This document shows, one piece after another, positions 17,222 through 26,450 of a stretch of DNA of 64,000 bases. The notes beneath the pieces were generated by a model, which made no database searches, was not told where the DNA came from, and worked only from the letters and a program-made list of their open reading frames with translations. Position 1 is the stretch's first letter; the number at the start of each line of letters is the position of its first letter. The DNA is from Candidatus Nitrosocosmicus agrestis (GTDB taxonomy: Archaea > Thermoproteota > Nitrososphaeria > Nitrososphaerales > Nitrososphaeraceae): assembly GCF_008389435.1 (NCBI RefSeq), contig NZ_VUYS01000001.1:1-64000 (forward strand), in the 5' to 3' direction. The translations under genes were made by a program, and so were the position numbers.

Positions 17222-18439
17222 ATGCCATCCAAAGACAAATCCACAGATGAAAAGCCGAAAGGTATTCGCAACGTTTTGTTTTTGGGTTTAGTCAGTTTTT
17301 TTACAGATTTTTCGACAGAGATGATTTTAGGATCATTACCAACATTTATAGTAAATAATTTAGGTGCATCCAGAGATCTTCTAGGTGCAATAGAGGGTTC
17401 ATCTGAACTCACTAGTTATATTTTTAGGATGATATCAGGTTCGTTGTCTGATAAGGTTAGAAAAAGAAAAATTTTTGTATTAATAGGTTATGGGTTGTCT
17501 ACGATAAGCAAACCATTTTTTGCTATTTCTAGTAGCTGGGTAGATGTATTTATTGTTAGAGCAACTGACAGAATAGGAAAAGGAGTAAGAACCGCTCCCC
17601 GAGACGCCTTGATTGCAGATTCAGTATCCGATTCGATATCAGGAAAAGCATTTGGAATTCACAGAACAATTGACCAGATGGGTGCGATAGCTGGACCTTT
17701 GGCTTCTTTTGCGATACTGCAGTTTATGGACATACAATATGTTTTTCTTTTATCTCTAATACCAGGAGCTATTGCTGTAATAATTTTAGTTTTCTTTGTA
17801 AAAGAAGTAGCAACAAAAAAACTTGCATCACCGCCAACTATCTTTGGAAATATAAAAGATATGATAAAATCAAACAAACCATTTGTCATACTTGTAGTTA
17901 TTACAGGAATATTTAGTCTAGGAGCATTTAACTTTTCATTTATTCTTTTAAAAGCGTCAGAATTGGGAGTTGAACAAAGTTTTATTCCAATAGTTTATGC
18001 AGTAATTAATATAGCACATACGATGGTAGGAATTCCCGCAGGTATCTTAGCGGACAAGATAGGAAAAGAAAAGGTTCTTTTGATAAGTTACACTATTTTT
18101 GTCACATCTTCAATTCTAATGGTTGTATCTTTTAACAATATAGCCTATGCTTACTTTTTAGCTGCAGTATTTGGATTTTATGTTGGTATTTCTGAAACTG
18201 TTCAAAGAGCAATAATTCCAAGATATGTTCCATCTGAATTGAGAGGAACGGCTTATGGGCTATATAGTCTTGTAACAGGAGTCTGTTTTTTCACAAGTAA
18301 TATTACTTTTGGCTTTATCTGGGATACATATAACATTCAAACGGCAGTAGTTTATAGCGTCTCTTTATCCCTTATTGCCATTTTAAGTATGATCGCATTT
18401 ATAAAAAAATATAATAATGTAAAGGCTCATTTATCCTAA
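17222..18439 (+). CDS. Major facilitator superfamily transporter
   Basis: 405 residues, about 12 membrane spans. The N-half shows FFTDFSTEMILGSLPTF, a loop 2-3 signature SGSLSDKVRKRK (G-x-x-x-D-x-x-x-R-K), and TDRIGKGVRTAPRDALIADS, a motif common in the drug/metal-efflux-like subgroup that includes YfmO/MFS_1 proteins. The C-half repeats PAGILADKIGKEKV. Substrate is unknown; proton-coupled efflux is likely from the family. ATG at 17222 precedes a short soluble, charged N-terminus. It stands alone between two dispersed repeats. Confidence 0.92.
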   Translation: MPSKDKSTDEKPKGIRNVLFLGLVSFFTDFSTEMILGSLPTFIVNNLGASRDLLGAIEGSSELTSYIFRMISGSLSDKVRKRKIFVLIGYGLSTISKPFFAISSSWVDVFIVRATDRIGKGVRTAPRDALIADSVSDSISGKAFGIHRTIDQMGAIAGPLASFAILQFMDIQYVFLLSLIPGAIAVIILVFFVKEVATKKLASPPTIFGNIKDMIKSNKPFVILVVITGIFSLGAFNFSFILLKASELGVEQSFIPIVYAVINIAHTMVGIPAGILADKIGKEKVLLISYTIFVTSSILMVVSFNNIAYAYFLAAVFGFYVGISETVQRAIIPRYVPSELRGTAYGLYSLVTGVCFFTSNITFGFIWDTYNIQTAVVYSVSLSLIAILSMIAFIKKYNNVKAHLS

Positions 18440-18480
18440 AATACAAAATCAACAAAAAGCATCATTATTTAGTATAATAT

Positions 18481-18535
18481 TGAGTAACAGTTCTATCTGT
18501 AAGCATTAAGTTCCCCCATGGTAACAGTGTTCTAT
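18481..18535 (+). repeat. Dispersed repeat, divergent copy (type 1 tail)
   Basis: TGAGTAACAGTTCTATCTGT, AAGCATTAAGTTCCCCCATG, GTAACAGTGTTCTATATC. Head TAACAG and tail ATTAAGTTCCC...GGTAACAGTGTTCTA remain. Confidence 0.7.
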
Positions 18536-18583
18536 ATCAACGATAGATATCACAATAGGATGAAAAAAAGTGCTTGGCATTAT

Positions 18584-19132
18584 CTAGTTCAATAACCAAA
18601 TAGTTCTATGGACTTCTGGAGAGTCTTCATATATCCCTAATTTACCATTTAGAAATGATAATTTTTCACTATTTGTGTTATCAAATAGAATTATTCCATG
18701 AAAGATGAGGCCTCTTTCATTAATGACGCCAATGTCAGAAGACATCCAATCTATGGTTTGACCATCCGAAGTTTCTATCGTTCCGTTACCTTTTCCCTGT
18801 ATTATGGTGGATTGAGCATTGTATGTATTGATAAAGGTCATATTGTTTTTTACGTTGCCTATGTCTTTCATAATTGCATCTTCTCCGAACATTTCTTCTG
18901 TCACAAGTGTAGGTGAGGTAGAAAGTTCTCTTGTACTTATGAAACTCCCATTAATGGTTTGATATATGGGTTCTGAAATATCAAGGGAGTTTATTTCTGG
19001 TTTTAAAAAGCTGATTGGTTCAGTATTATTATTAACATCAAGATTTTGACCTACTACTGTTTGATCATAGCATATTATGAAAAGACCAAATCCAAAGAAC
19101 ATTGTTATGTATGTTAACAGGTTTTTATTCAT
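18584..19132 (-). CDS. Secreted protein of unknown function
   Basis: 182 residues from the ATG at 19132 (alternatives at 19153 and 19198 in frame). This start gives the best signal peptide: MNKNLLTYITMFFGFGLFII, then QTVVGQN. The mature part reads LDISEPIYQTINGSFISTRE, VTEEMFGEDAIMKDIGNVKN, GKGNGTIETSDGQTIDWMSS, and FHGIILFDNTNSEKLSFLNG. The central segment (MKDIGNVKNNMTFINTYN...GKGNGTIETSDGQ) has the feel of a thaumarchaeal extracellular beta-barrel protein, but no named domain is recognised. It faces the CHRD gene divergently across a repeat. Confidence 0.75.
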   Translation of the reverse strand: MNKNLLTYITMFFGFGLFIICYDQTVVGQNLDVNNNTEPISFLKPEINSLDISEPIYQTINGSFISTRELSTSPTLVTEEMFGEDAIMKDIGNVKNNMTFINTYNAQSTIIQGKGNGTIETSDGQTIDWMSSDIGVINERGLIFHGIILFDNTNSEKLSFLNGKLGIYEDSPEVHRTIWLLN

Positions 19133-19204
19133 GTTTCTGTCAAAATTAATCATAAATATGAAAGCATATAATCTAAGGTCATATTTTACTATTCTCAAAA
19201 AAGT

Positions 19205-19358
19205 TTAAATCTCAAACTAGTAGGGTTCTATGACACTTGATAATACAACAAATTCTTAGAGATATGTATTCTCATTTGTGTTTAAAATAGGACAATTTGG
19301 AATGTTTCTTAGTAACAGTCTGGGCACGAGGATTAAATTCCTTACGATAGTAAGACTA
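19205..19358 (+). repeat. Dispersed repeat, long form (type 1 tail)
   Basis: The left part has ACTAGTAGGGTTCTATGACA and AAATTCTTAGAGATATGTAT, then TTTGTGTTTAAAATAGGACA. The core is CTTAGTAACAGTCTGGGCAC, GAGGATTAAATTCCTTACGA, TAGTAAGAC. Nearly collinear with the 20950 copy. Confidence 0.82.
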
Positions 19359-19547
19359 TCAAAAATTTTGGCCGATGAGGATAGCAATAAACCAAGAACA
19401 TATGGAGCCGTCATATTATAAGAACAAATTTACGATTATCTTAATAACAACTATTCCATTTAAATAATATATCCATAATATCGAGTCAGTTTACTCCCTT
19501 TGTTAATAAATACTTTATAATTAATTTGATACTAAATGAGTTAAATC

Positions 19548-20120
19548 ATGTATGCCGCATTAACTTTGACGATTATAATACTCGTATCATCATATTTTCT
19601 TATTCAGACACCTGTAACGGTTGTATCATCCGAATCAAAGTTATTGCAACAGGGTCAACAAAATCAATCTTATATAGCAACTTTAACGGGAGATAACACA
19701 AACACAACAGGGGTTGTTAAATTTATGATCAATCCACAGTATTATAGCGATAATGAAATGTATTATGAAATAAACTTGACAAATATTCATAATGATGTCG
19801 CAAGAATTGACATTCACTTTGGCAAAGTAGGTGATAATGGACCTACTGTGGTTACACTATATCGGAACTCTATATTCCTACCTTCCGAAATTTGTTGTAC
19901 CTATGCAGGTGCAGAACATGAAAGAACCAAATTGTTTTTTAATGGAACAATTTTTACTCAAGCCTTCGAATTTGGGCCATTAGCTGGCAGCAGAAACATA
20001 ACCGATTTGGTAAAGCTTTTTGATAATGGTAGTGCATATATAGAAGTTTATACGAATAACCCTGATTCCTTAAGTTTGTTTAATACAGATGGCGAAATTC
20101 GTGGACAAATAACAAAGTAA
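19548..20120 (+). CDS. Secreted CHRD-domain protein
   Basis: 190 residues. Signal peptide: LTLTIIILVSSYFLIQTPV. The CHRD domain starts near residue 42 (SYIATLTGDNTNTTGVVKFM), continues with YYEINLTNIHNDVARIDIHF and GKVGDNGPTVVTLY, and closes with the weakly conserved DLVKLFDNGSAYIEVYTNNP and GEIRGQI. CHRD domains are beta-rich extracellular modules first noted in chordin and common in thaumarchaeal secreted proteins; the function is not known. ATG at 19548. Convergent with the repeat protein at 20248. Confidence 0.9.
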   Translation: MYAALTLTIIILVSSYFLIQTPVTVVSSESKLLQQGQQNQSYIATLTGDNTNTTGVVKFMINPQYYSDNEMYYEINLTNIHNDVARIDIHFGKVGDNGPTVVTLYRNSIFLPSEICCTYAGAEHERTKLFFNGTIFTQAFEFGPLAGSRNITDLVKLFDNGSAYIEVYTNNPDSLSLFNTDGEIRGQITK

Positions 20121-20247
20121 ATGACAATGGATTGTCTTAATAATAACAAATCATTATGATAACATGGTTCTATAAAATAATTAATTATACCCACATTATC
20201 CAGAATCATGCTGAAAATTCAAATGAAAAATATAGATGATTTTGGAC

Positions 20248-20856
20248 TTAACTTTGGGCCGCTGCATTGCTACCACTGTTTGTTTGGCTTTGAACGTTTA
20301 CATTGTTGCCAGAGCCGATTGTGTCACCGCCAGATACTACCTGGCTGTTTTGTTCGCTTGATTGTGATTGGCTGATGCTTTGTTCTCCAGAGTTGCCACC
20401 TTTCCCATTTCCACCTTGTTGTGCTAATGCATTGTTACCAGAGTTTTCCTGATTCTGAACATTGATATTGTTGCCAGAGCCGATTGTGTCACCGCCAGAT
20501 ACTACCTGGCTGTTTTGTTCGCTTGATTGTGATTGGCTGATGCTTTGTTCTCCAGAGTTGCCACCTTTCCCATTTCCACCTTGTTGTGCTAATGCATTGT
20601 TACCAGTGTTTTTTTGATTTTGGAAGCTAACGTTATTACATGATAGGAAAGTTGTTCCACCAGAAGCGCACAAGGCATTCTGAACTGATGATTGTGATTG
20701 TGATATAGACTGTTCGGCTACATTACCTTTCCTCTTTTTGGTTGCAAAGGCGTCATCCATAGATACAATGGGACTTGCTATCAAAGCTAATGCGACCACT
20801 ATTGCGATTGATGCTGTAATTACGTATTTCTTGTTGTGAATATTTGTTTTATTCAT
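20248..20856 (-). CDS. Secreted Gln/Asn/Ser-rich repeat protein, curlin-like pattern (copy 2)
   Basis: 202 residues. The signal peptide matches that of 3981 (MNKTNIHNK, VVALALIASPIVSMD). After a first unit with the paired cysteines (LCASGGTTFLSCNN) come two copies of a 55-residue unit (165-base DNA period, nearly identical): GEQSISQSQSSEQN, SQVVSGGDTIGSGNN, VQNQENSGNNALAQQ, and a Gly-rich linker. Q-x-x-x-x-G-x-N-A-x-A-Q recalls curlin repeats. The near-identity of the units implies recent internal duplication, so length probably varies between strains. Predicted cell-surface or matrix fibre; inference only. Confidence 0.82.
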   Translation of the reverse strand: MNKTNIHNKKYVITASIAIVVALALIASPIVSMDDAFATKKRKGNVAEQSISQSQSSVQNALCASGGTTFLSCNNVSFQNQKNTGNNALAQQGGNGKGGNSGEQSISQSQSSEQNSQVVSGGDTIGSGNNINVQNQENSGNNALAQQGGNGKGGNSGEQSISQSQSSEQNSQVVSGGDTIGSGNNVNVQSQTNSGSNAAAQS

Positions 20857-20945
20857 ATATTTGCTACAATAGAAAAAATATATGGCATTTGCTAACTAGA
20901 TGCAATACTCTAATATTCTAGCACTTTTAGAATTAGAATATGAAA
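20857..20945 (-). promoter_or_regulatory. Conserved upstream element of the repeat-protein gene
   Basis: Plus-strand text ATAGAAAAAATATATGGCAT, TTGCTAACTAGATGCAATAC, TCTAATATTCTAGCAC is nearly the same as upstream of 3981-4415. Confidence 0.6.
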
Positions 20946-20949
20946 TCCG

Positions 20950-21099
20950 AAAATAATAGGGTTCTATTACACTTTACAAATAGTAAATTCTTTGACCTGA
21001 GTATGCTTATTTGTGCTTTAAATAGGACAATTTGAATTGCTTCTTAGTAACAGTCTGGGCGCGTGGGGATTAAGTTCCCTGTGGTAGTGGGGTTCTATT
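20950..21099 (+). repeat. Dispersed repeat, long form (type 1 tail, near consensus)
   Basis: The left part has AATAGGGTTCTATTACACTT and AAATTCTTTGACCTGAGTAT, then TTTGTGCTTTAAATAGGACA. The core is CTTAGTAACAGTCTGGGCGC, GTGGGGATTAAGTTCCCTGT, GGTAGTGGGGTTCTAT. The AGTGGGGTTCTAT motif at both ends makes a direct repeat about 135 bases apart. Confidence 0.9.
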
Positions 21100-21252
21100 A
21101 TACACAAACATTTAGCATTGTTAATATAAAATGAAATTTTGGGTGATCCATTTTGATTAATATTGGATCGATTTTTAAAAACAGAGTAAAGTCATAATTT
21201 AGGGTATAATTTGTTCCAAGTCAGTAAGAATGAAAAATATTTGGCATATCTA

Positions 21253-21885
21253 TTACTTGGAATCTTTAGTATCACTTTGTTCATCTGTGTATCTGACTAC
21301 AATCTGATTATTTTTTTCATTGTTTACTATAAAAAATAATGTCTCTGTTTGCATCAATTCGATTCTTTCTGATTCAAACTTATCCTTTACCTCTATCTTT
21401 TTTGGCCTAACAGATCTTTTATCAAATGGAAACACTTCAACCAACATCCGTGCAGAAACTAATCTATTTTCAACGATATATTTACCAGGTTTTATAAAAG
21501 ATACGCAAAAGATATCATTCATTCTCAGATTAGAACTATCAAATTCAATTTCCTGTTTGCTTTTTGAACTATATATTGAAATAGAGTATTGCATAAAACC
21601 ATCAGAGACATAAAATCCAAAGTAGTTATTTGTTGATAAATTATAATGGTCGTATCTATTTCTTAGAATTTCATTAATGTCCAAGTTATTCGTTAATGCT
21701 TTGTTCTCCTTTCCAACACTAATATTAATAGTCTTGAGCAATCTGTTCCTGTTATATATATTGCAGGTATAGTGACCCTCATTTACAAACCTATGGTGTA
21801 AAGACTGAAGCACAGATACAAACTTACTATCATAATCTTTTTTTTCGAATAGAGAACGATTGAGATTAAAATTCAAAGTAGTCAT
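21253..21885 (-). CDS. Unknown soluble protein, partner of the 610-residue protein upstream
   Basis: 210 residues, no signal peptide. Beta-rich with strands such as HYTCNIYNRNRLLKTINISV, NYFGFYVSDGFMQYSISIYS, FCVSFIKPGKYIVENRLVSA, and LFFIVNNEKNNQIVVRYTDE, the look of an Ig-like or jelly-roll fold. Its start overlaps the end of the 610-residue gene by four bases (ATGA), so the two are translationally coupled and probably form a complex. No family recognised. Confidence 0.78.
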   Translation of the reverse strand: MTTLNFNLNRSLFEKKDYDSKFVSVLQSLHHRFVNEGHYTCNIYNRNRLLKTINISVGKENKALTNNLDINEILRNRYDHYNLSTNNYFGFYVSDGFMQYSISIYSSKSKQEIEFDSSNLRMNDIFCVSFIKPGKYIVENRLVSARMLVEVFPFDKRSVRPKKIEVKDKFESERIELMQTETLFFIVNNEKNNQIVVRYTDEQSDTKDSK

Positions 21886-23714
21886 ATCGTTGCTCCTATA
21901 TCTGCTTTAACGATTAACTCATTATTGTTGATTTCTATGCCTATATATTCAATAGGTAATTTTACTGGTACCAATGGAGGATTAATAGTCTGATTGATCG
22001 CGACAGGATCATACAGATCTTTTAATGCAGGTATATGGGTAAATTTATCAGTTTCTGGAAGAACAGTCAGAGGATCTTCAAATGCAAATAATGCAACTTG
22101 GACATCGAAAAAATCTTTTATCCATTTCCATATATTGTCATTAAGATCTAATACATCAACTAAGAGTGTCTGTACCCAAGCAAGAATATCACTTGGAATA
22201 TCCAATGCAGCACGGATTGTATCGATTATCAGATCTTTGGCTGCATCGACAGCTGCTTTGGCCCAACTGGGGATCGATAAAATATTTATAACATTGTCAA
22301 GGAAATCTTCAAGTTTATCTGCTATAGTATCTGCTAAATCGACAAAGTCGATCTGTATCGGGAGCAACGGATCTAAATGAAACTCCCATTTATTGATTCC
22401 ACCCGCATATGTGGTATACCAAGTTTTCAGATTTGCTCTAAAGACAGTAACCTCGGAGGTAAATCCACTCACATCTATTGGAATACTAAGATCGGGGTTT
22501 TTGGTAAAGAGTGAATATCCAGGTGAACATACTGTGCCATCGAAAGGTATATCCAGACATCCACTAGGGATTATTGGAATGGTAGGTACATCAACACCAA
22601 AAGTTATCTTGAATGTCTCCCAAAAGATGTCTAGTTCTTTTATTTCCATATAGTTATTTTCAAAATTAATAGAACCACCCTTCAACTTTCCTACAATCTT
22701 ATAATGAATAGTGAAAGTACTACCAATGGTGTCTTCGAATGAAAATTTGATTCCTTGGATAGCGGCCTGAAAAATCTTTTTGAAACCATCTTCAGATATC
22801 GCAACTGTCATGTCTGAAGGACCGGTTCTAATTCTAGGTTTTTCTATTTTGGTAATAGGTTTGGGACCACTGCCTGATAACTGGGAAATAGTATATGCCA
22901 TTGTTAGATAATCTATATTTAGAAATAGCTTTAATTGATCATCTTCACTTGCAGGGTTATTGGGAACTTGTGCCGATGGAGAGATTTTAATATTTATCTC
23001 AGGTCCACTTGGATCCGGGGGATCAGGCAATTTCCTTGTCTTTACCATTTCTTTTAAGAGCATATCTTCTATTTGAGGTAACATTAATTTTGCCACAAGC
23101 ATTACATAACATTCAATCATGTTCTCCATTTCAGTCGGCGTCAGATCCTTGATCTCAAAATCTTCTAGACTCAATTTGGCCAGACTTGGACCTAGTTTCA
23201 TTGAAGTGGTTGCAAAAAACTCTAATGAAAAACAATTGAGATTCCTGGTAGGGATAAATATTTCTCTGCGAAAATCCGGTATCCTTTTATATATTTTTAT
23301 AGATTCCAAAAATGATCGTAATTCATCAGGTGTAGGACAACCTAAACCTACAGAAATCTTAGTGTAAACGGCTAACTGCTGATTATTCAAAGAGATTTCT
23401 TGTGGCATAGTAAACTGGTCATTCTTGTAAAAATCAATTTTAAAATCATTAATCTGAAAACAAGCGGGTATAAATGAATTTGGTGAAGATCCAACTACTG
23501 GAACAGGTTTTATAGGAGTCAATAAAGGGTTTCCAGCGGCTCTAACACTACCATGTGCATCTATGGGATTACAGACAATACTAGGATGACTATTTAGGTC
23601 ATTTGTACCATAATTAAAGAGAGAGGGTCTTTGTTGCATAATCAGTTGAATAGTTCGATTGATTCCTTCATCCTTAATAGCCACATAAATATCACAATTC
23701 TGAGTTAGACTCAA
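21882..23714 (-). CDS. Large unknown protein, possibly TULIP/P47-like lipid-binding fold
   Basis: 610 residues, no signal peptide or membrane span. It begins NCDIYVAIKDEGINRTIQLI, then QQRPSLFNYGT. Long amphipathic strands and helices follow, e.g. FKIDFYKNDQFTMPQEISLN, EFFATTSMKLGPSLAKLSLE, IDYLTMAYTISQL, and near residue 490 a helix-rich patch (ADTIADKLEDFLDNVINIL). Paired tubular lipid-binding (TULIP-type) proteins have this length and alternation, but that is a weak inference. It is translationally coupled to 21253 and lies downstream of a GH5-like gene on the same strand. I do not recognise a family with confidence. Confidence 0.8.
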   Translation of the reverse strand: MSLTQNCDIYVAIKDEGINRTIQLIMQQRPSLFNYGTNDLNSHPSIVCNPIDAHGSVRAAGNPLLTPIKPVPVVGSSPNSFIPACFQINDFKIDFYKNDQFTMPQEISLNNQQLAVYTKISVGLGCPTPDELRSFLESIKIYKRIPDFRREIFIPTRNLNCFSLEFFATTSMKLGPSLAKLSLEDFEIKDLTPTEMENMIECYVMLVAKLMLPQIEDMLLKEMVKTRKLPDPPDPSGPEINIKISPSAQVPNNPASEDDQLKLFLNIDYLTMAYTISQLSGSGPKPITKIEKPRIRTGPSDMTVAISEDGFKKIFQAAIQGIKFSFEDTIGSTFTIHYKIVGKLKGGSINFENNYMEIKELDIFWETFKITFGVDVPTIPIIPSGCLDIPFDGTVCSPGYSLFTKNPDLSIPIDVSGFTSEVTVFRANLKTWYTTYAGGINKWEFHLDPLLPIQIDFVDLADTIADKLEDFLDNVINILSIPSWAKAAVDAAKDLIIDTIRAALDIPSDILAWVQTLLVDVLDLNDNIWKWIKDFFDVQVALFAFEDPLTVLPETDKFTHIPALKDLYDPVAINQTINPPLVPVKLPIEYIGIEINNNELIVKADIGATI

Positions 23715-23860
23715 TGAAAACAGCTATTCATTGATATATTTATATTTTACTTTTATATCGATTAGTTTTTCAAATTATTATATCATTTATCAATATAATT
23801 GCAAAAATTCAGCAAAATTTGAAGTATAAAGATAAATTTGAACGGCAGTTAATAATAAAC

Positions 23861-24886
23861 TTAGACTTTAGATTTTGCTTTAACTAAATTATTAAAGTTC
23901 TCATTAGGTGCTATTACGCCATCAACGTTTTTTGCTAAATTGAATGCCGGATGATCATTGTCCTTTATGTATGACCATTGCCAAAACATTATTCCATAAG
24001 GTATGAACTTTTTGAAAGTTTTTAAATATCGCTCATGTTGACTTGAACTAATTTCTACTCCTTCTCCAGTGCCAGAGTTATACTCGCCAGCCAAAACTGT
24101 ATTAATTTTCATTAGCTTTAAGACCAATCTAAAATATAACATTACTATGTAGTAGGGAGGATAAGGATGAATATCAAAGATGACCTCATTTCTCACAGGC
24201 AATGATGGTTTAATTTTGGCTTGTATCCATGGAAGGTTAAATGCAAGTAAACGACCAGCATAACTGTAACAAAATATCAATGGCTTATCAGTAAGATCAG
24301 TAACCTTACTTAGCAAATTGTCATGATATTTTGAAATATTCTTAAAATCGCGATACCTAAATACTTGTGGTTCATTTAAAAGTTCAAATGCAAGGGTGGA
24401 TTTCTTGTCATTCACCGTCTCTACTACTTTTTGTATAAATTCTAACTGCTTAGTCCATCCATCCTGCCCATCAAATGACTTTATTGTTCTATCCCACCAA
24501 TTATTCCAAAATTTTTCTACATCTTTCCTAGAAGGATGTTTGTGAGGATCATAATGGAATGAATTGTTTTGGAACAGTGGAGATATAATAGAATTTGGAA
24601 AGCCTATTCCGTAACCAAGGAACGAAGAGCATTCCCACTGATGGTTATCGTATATACATGAAATATTGTTCTTATTAGCTTCATTTGATATAAGATTTAA
24701 TTCTTCAATAAAACCATTCGGATCTTTTTCATAAGATTCCCAGTAAACAGGAATCCTTATTGCATCAATACCATGTTCCAGAAAAATCTTGAATGAATTC
24801 TGTATATACTCTTGTGGTGGTAGAGGCTTTGAACGATTTTGATAGTCAGAAACCTTGATTCCATCAAAATTAAGTCCAATTCTCAT
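23861..24886 (-). CDS. Glycoside hydrolase family 5-like (cellulase-type) TIM barrel
   Basis: 341 residues, no signal peptide, so probably cytoplasmic. RIGLNFDGIK and GIDAIRIPVYWESYEKDPNG form the N-terminal barrel. CIYDNHQWECSSFLGYG carries the conserved His. LAFELLNEPQVFRYRDF contains the acid/base Glu in NEP. FDIHPYPPYY supplies the His-Tyr pair, and VLAGEYNSGTGEG the nucleophile Glu. These are the residues expected of clan GH-A enzymes. Substrate is not predictable; endoglucanase or mannanase-like activity on internal polysaccharide is a guess. Followed on the same strand, after 146 bases, by the 610- and 210-residue unknowns. Confidence 0.88.
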   Translation of the reverse strand: MRIGLNFDGIKVSDYQNRSKPLPPQEYIQNSFKIFLEHGIDAIRIPVYWESYEKDPNGFIEELNLISNEANKNNISCIYDNHQWECSSFLGYGIGFPNSIISPLFQNNSFHYDPHKHPSRKDVEKFWNNWWDRTIKSFDGQDGWTKQLEFIQKVVETVNDKKSTLAFELLNEPQVFRYRDFKNISKYHDNLLSKVTDLTDKPLIFCYSYAGRLLAFNLPWIQAKIKPSLPVRNEVIFDIHPYPPYYIVMLYFRLVLKLMKINTVLAGEYNSGTGEGVEISSSQHERYLKTFKKFIPYGIMFWQWSYIKDNDHPAFNLAKNVDGVIAPNENFNNLVKAKSKV

Positions 24887-24964
24887 TGTCTAGTTATCTT
24901 TAATCGTGTAGCTATTAACATTTTTGGAGATTTGTATATAGTTTTATCTCACAGTTCTCACATA

Positions 24965-25128
24965 TGAAAATTAAGTTCTCATTAGTAGGGTTCTATAACA
25001 TGTTCATCACAATGAATTCTTTGACATGATTTATTATATTTGTGCTCAATTTCTATGGATTTGGTATATTACCTAGTAACAGTCTGGGCGCGTGGGGATT
25101 AAGTTCCTTGTGGTAGTAGGGTTCTAAT
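24965..25128 (+). repeat. Dispersed repeat, long form, best consensus copy
   Basis: The left part has AAATTAAGTTCTCATTAGTA, GGGTTCTATAACATG, GAATTCTTTGACATGATTTA, TTTGTGCTCAATTTC. The core is CCTAGTAACAGTCTGGGCGC, GTGGGGATTAAGTTCCTTGT, GGTAGTAGGGTTCTAAT. AAGTTC-C/T-C...TAGTAGGGTTCTA recurs at both ends. Confidence 0.92.
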
Positions 25129-25314
25129 ACATTGATGCTATCTCTCTAGACATCAGAAAGCGGTGACCCAGTTGACATCAATTCAATATCATATCTTTAT
25201 ATGCATTGGCTCAAATAACAGAACGATAGTACAAAAGCAGTGAAATGAAACTTAGGATTTAATCCGACTCAAGCATTATGAAAAGTTAAATAATGATTTT
25301 GAATTGGAAACATC

Positions 25315-26079
25315 ATGGAAAAATCAGTAATAATTGTATTGTTTTTTGTACTTTTGATAGCAATATTACCCACTAACGCCTCGTTTGCATCTAAAGGAAA
25401 TGAGAGTCTTGTAAATCAAGATATGGCTAGTGCGGATTCTAATATTTCTAGTTTAGCATACGGTTCAAATTCAAGCCCATTCAATATTTCCTATGCTGAC
25501 TGGACTGAAAAGTGGTGGCAATGGACGTATTCCATCCCTTGGAACAATAACCCATCATATGATGATACTGGAGAGCATTGTGATGAAAATCAACATGGTC
25601 CTGTATGGTTTTTGACTCTAGCATATGAGCATCCAGTTGAACGCACTTGTAACATACCTCAAAATACTGCGCTGTTAATTACAACATTAAATTCCGAATG
25701 TTCTTTTGCAGAGTTTAAGGAACTGAAAACTGAAGAAGAACTAAGAGAGTGTGCCAAAAATATGCAGGATTTTGTTACTGGAGCAAAAGCTTCCCTAAAT
25801 AATATCACTATACCCAATATTGATGAGTATCGCATTCAAACAGATTTATTTAACTTCACATTGCCTCAAGATAACATATTGAATTTAACTGCTCAAACAA
25901 CACAAGCTGTAGCGGATGGAAATTGGCTTTTTCTAAAGCCACTGCCTCCAGGTAAGTACGAGTTGAAGGTAAAAGGAGAAATAGATCCTAAAACATCTTC
26001 AAATGAAACAGGTGGTAATGAATACAATGGGCCAATTGGTTGGAATCAAACTACTACATATAACTTAGTGGTAAATTAA
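25315..26079 (+). CDS. Secreted protein of unknown function, aromatic-rich
   Basis: 254 residues. Signal peptide: MEKSVIIVLFFVLLIAILPT, cleaved near ASFAS. The N-terminal domain has SYADWTEKWWQWTYSIPWNN and GEHCDENQHGPVWFLTLAYE with a RTCNIPQNTALLI strand, and four cysteines that could form two disulfides (GEHCDE, RTCNIP, SECSFA, RECAKN). The C-terminal part (LFLKPLPPGKYELKVKGEID) looks like a beta-sandwich. The WxxKWWQW start is one I associate with conserved thaumarchaeal secreted proteins; role unknown. Confidence 0.82.
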   Translation: MEKSVIIVLFFVLLIAILPTNASFASKGNESLVNQDMASADSNISSLAYGSNSSPFNISYADWTEKWWQWTYSIPWNNNPSYDDTGEHCDENQHGPVWFLTLAYEHPVERTCNIPQNTALLITTLNSECSFAEFKELKTEEELRECAKNMQDFVTGAKASLNNITIPNIDEYRIQTDLFNFTLPQDNILNLTAQTTQAVADGNWLFLKPLPPGKYELKVKGEIDPKTSSNETGGNEYNGPIGWNQTTTYNLVVN

Positions 26080-26164
26080 CAGATTTCTATTTTAAGTTAA
26101 CCTTGATCCTACATTATGTATGTTCTCTTAACATTGATGCAATGATAATTTTGGATATCCGATA

Positions 26165-26220
26165 ATCGTAACAATCCTCATCCGAAGGGATAAAGGTCTG
26201 GGTCGTAGTAGAGTTCGAAT
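26165..26220 (+). repeat. Dispersed repeat, degenerate copy
   Basis: AATCGTAACAATCCTCATCC, GAAGGGATAAAGGTCTGGGT, CGTAGTAGAGTTCGAAT. Head TAACAATC, AAGGGATAAAGGTC and GTAGTAGAGTTCGAA tail are recognisable. Confidence 0.6.
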
Positions 26221-26450
26221 GTAAAGGATTTGACGTAATTGAAATTAAGTCCAGTTCATAACATTCTTAGAACATATTTCATTCCCCGCGATATTCACAT
26301 GGATATTAATTAACGATAAGATTTATTGAAATCAAATATAACCAATAATATCAAAGATTTACACATCGCTAGCATAGAAGAAAGAAAGATATCTAGCACC
26401 CAAAGTATTAGTATTGTGAAAAAGACCTGGCTAGATATGCAATTTTAGTA

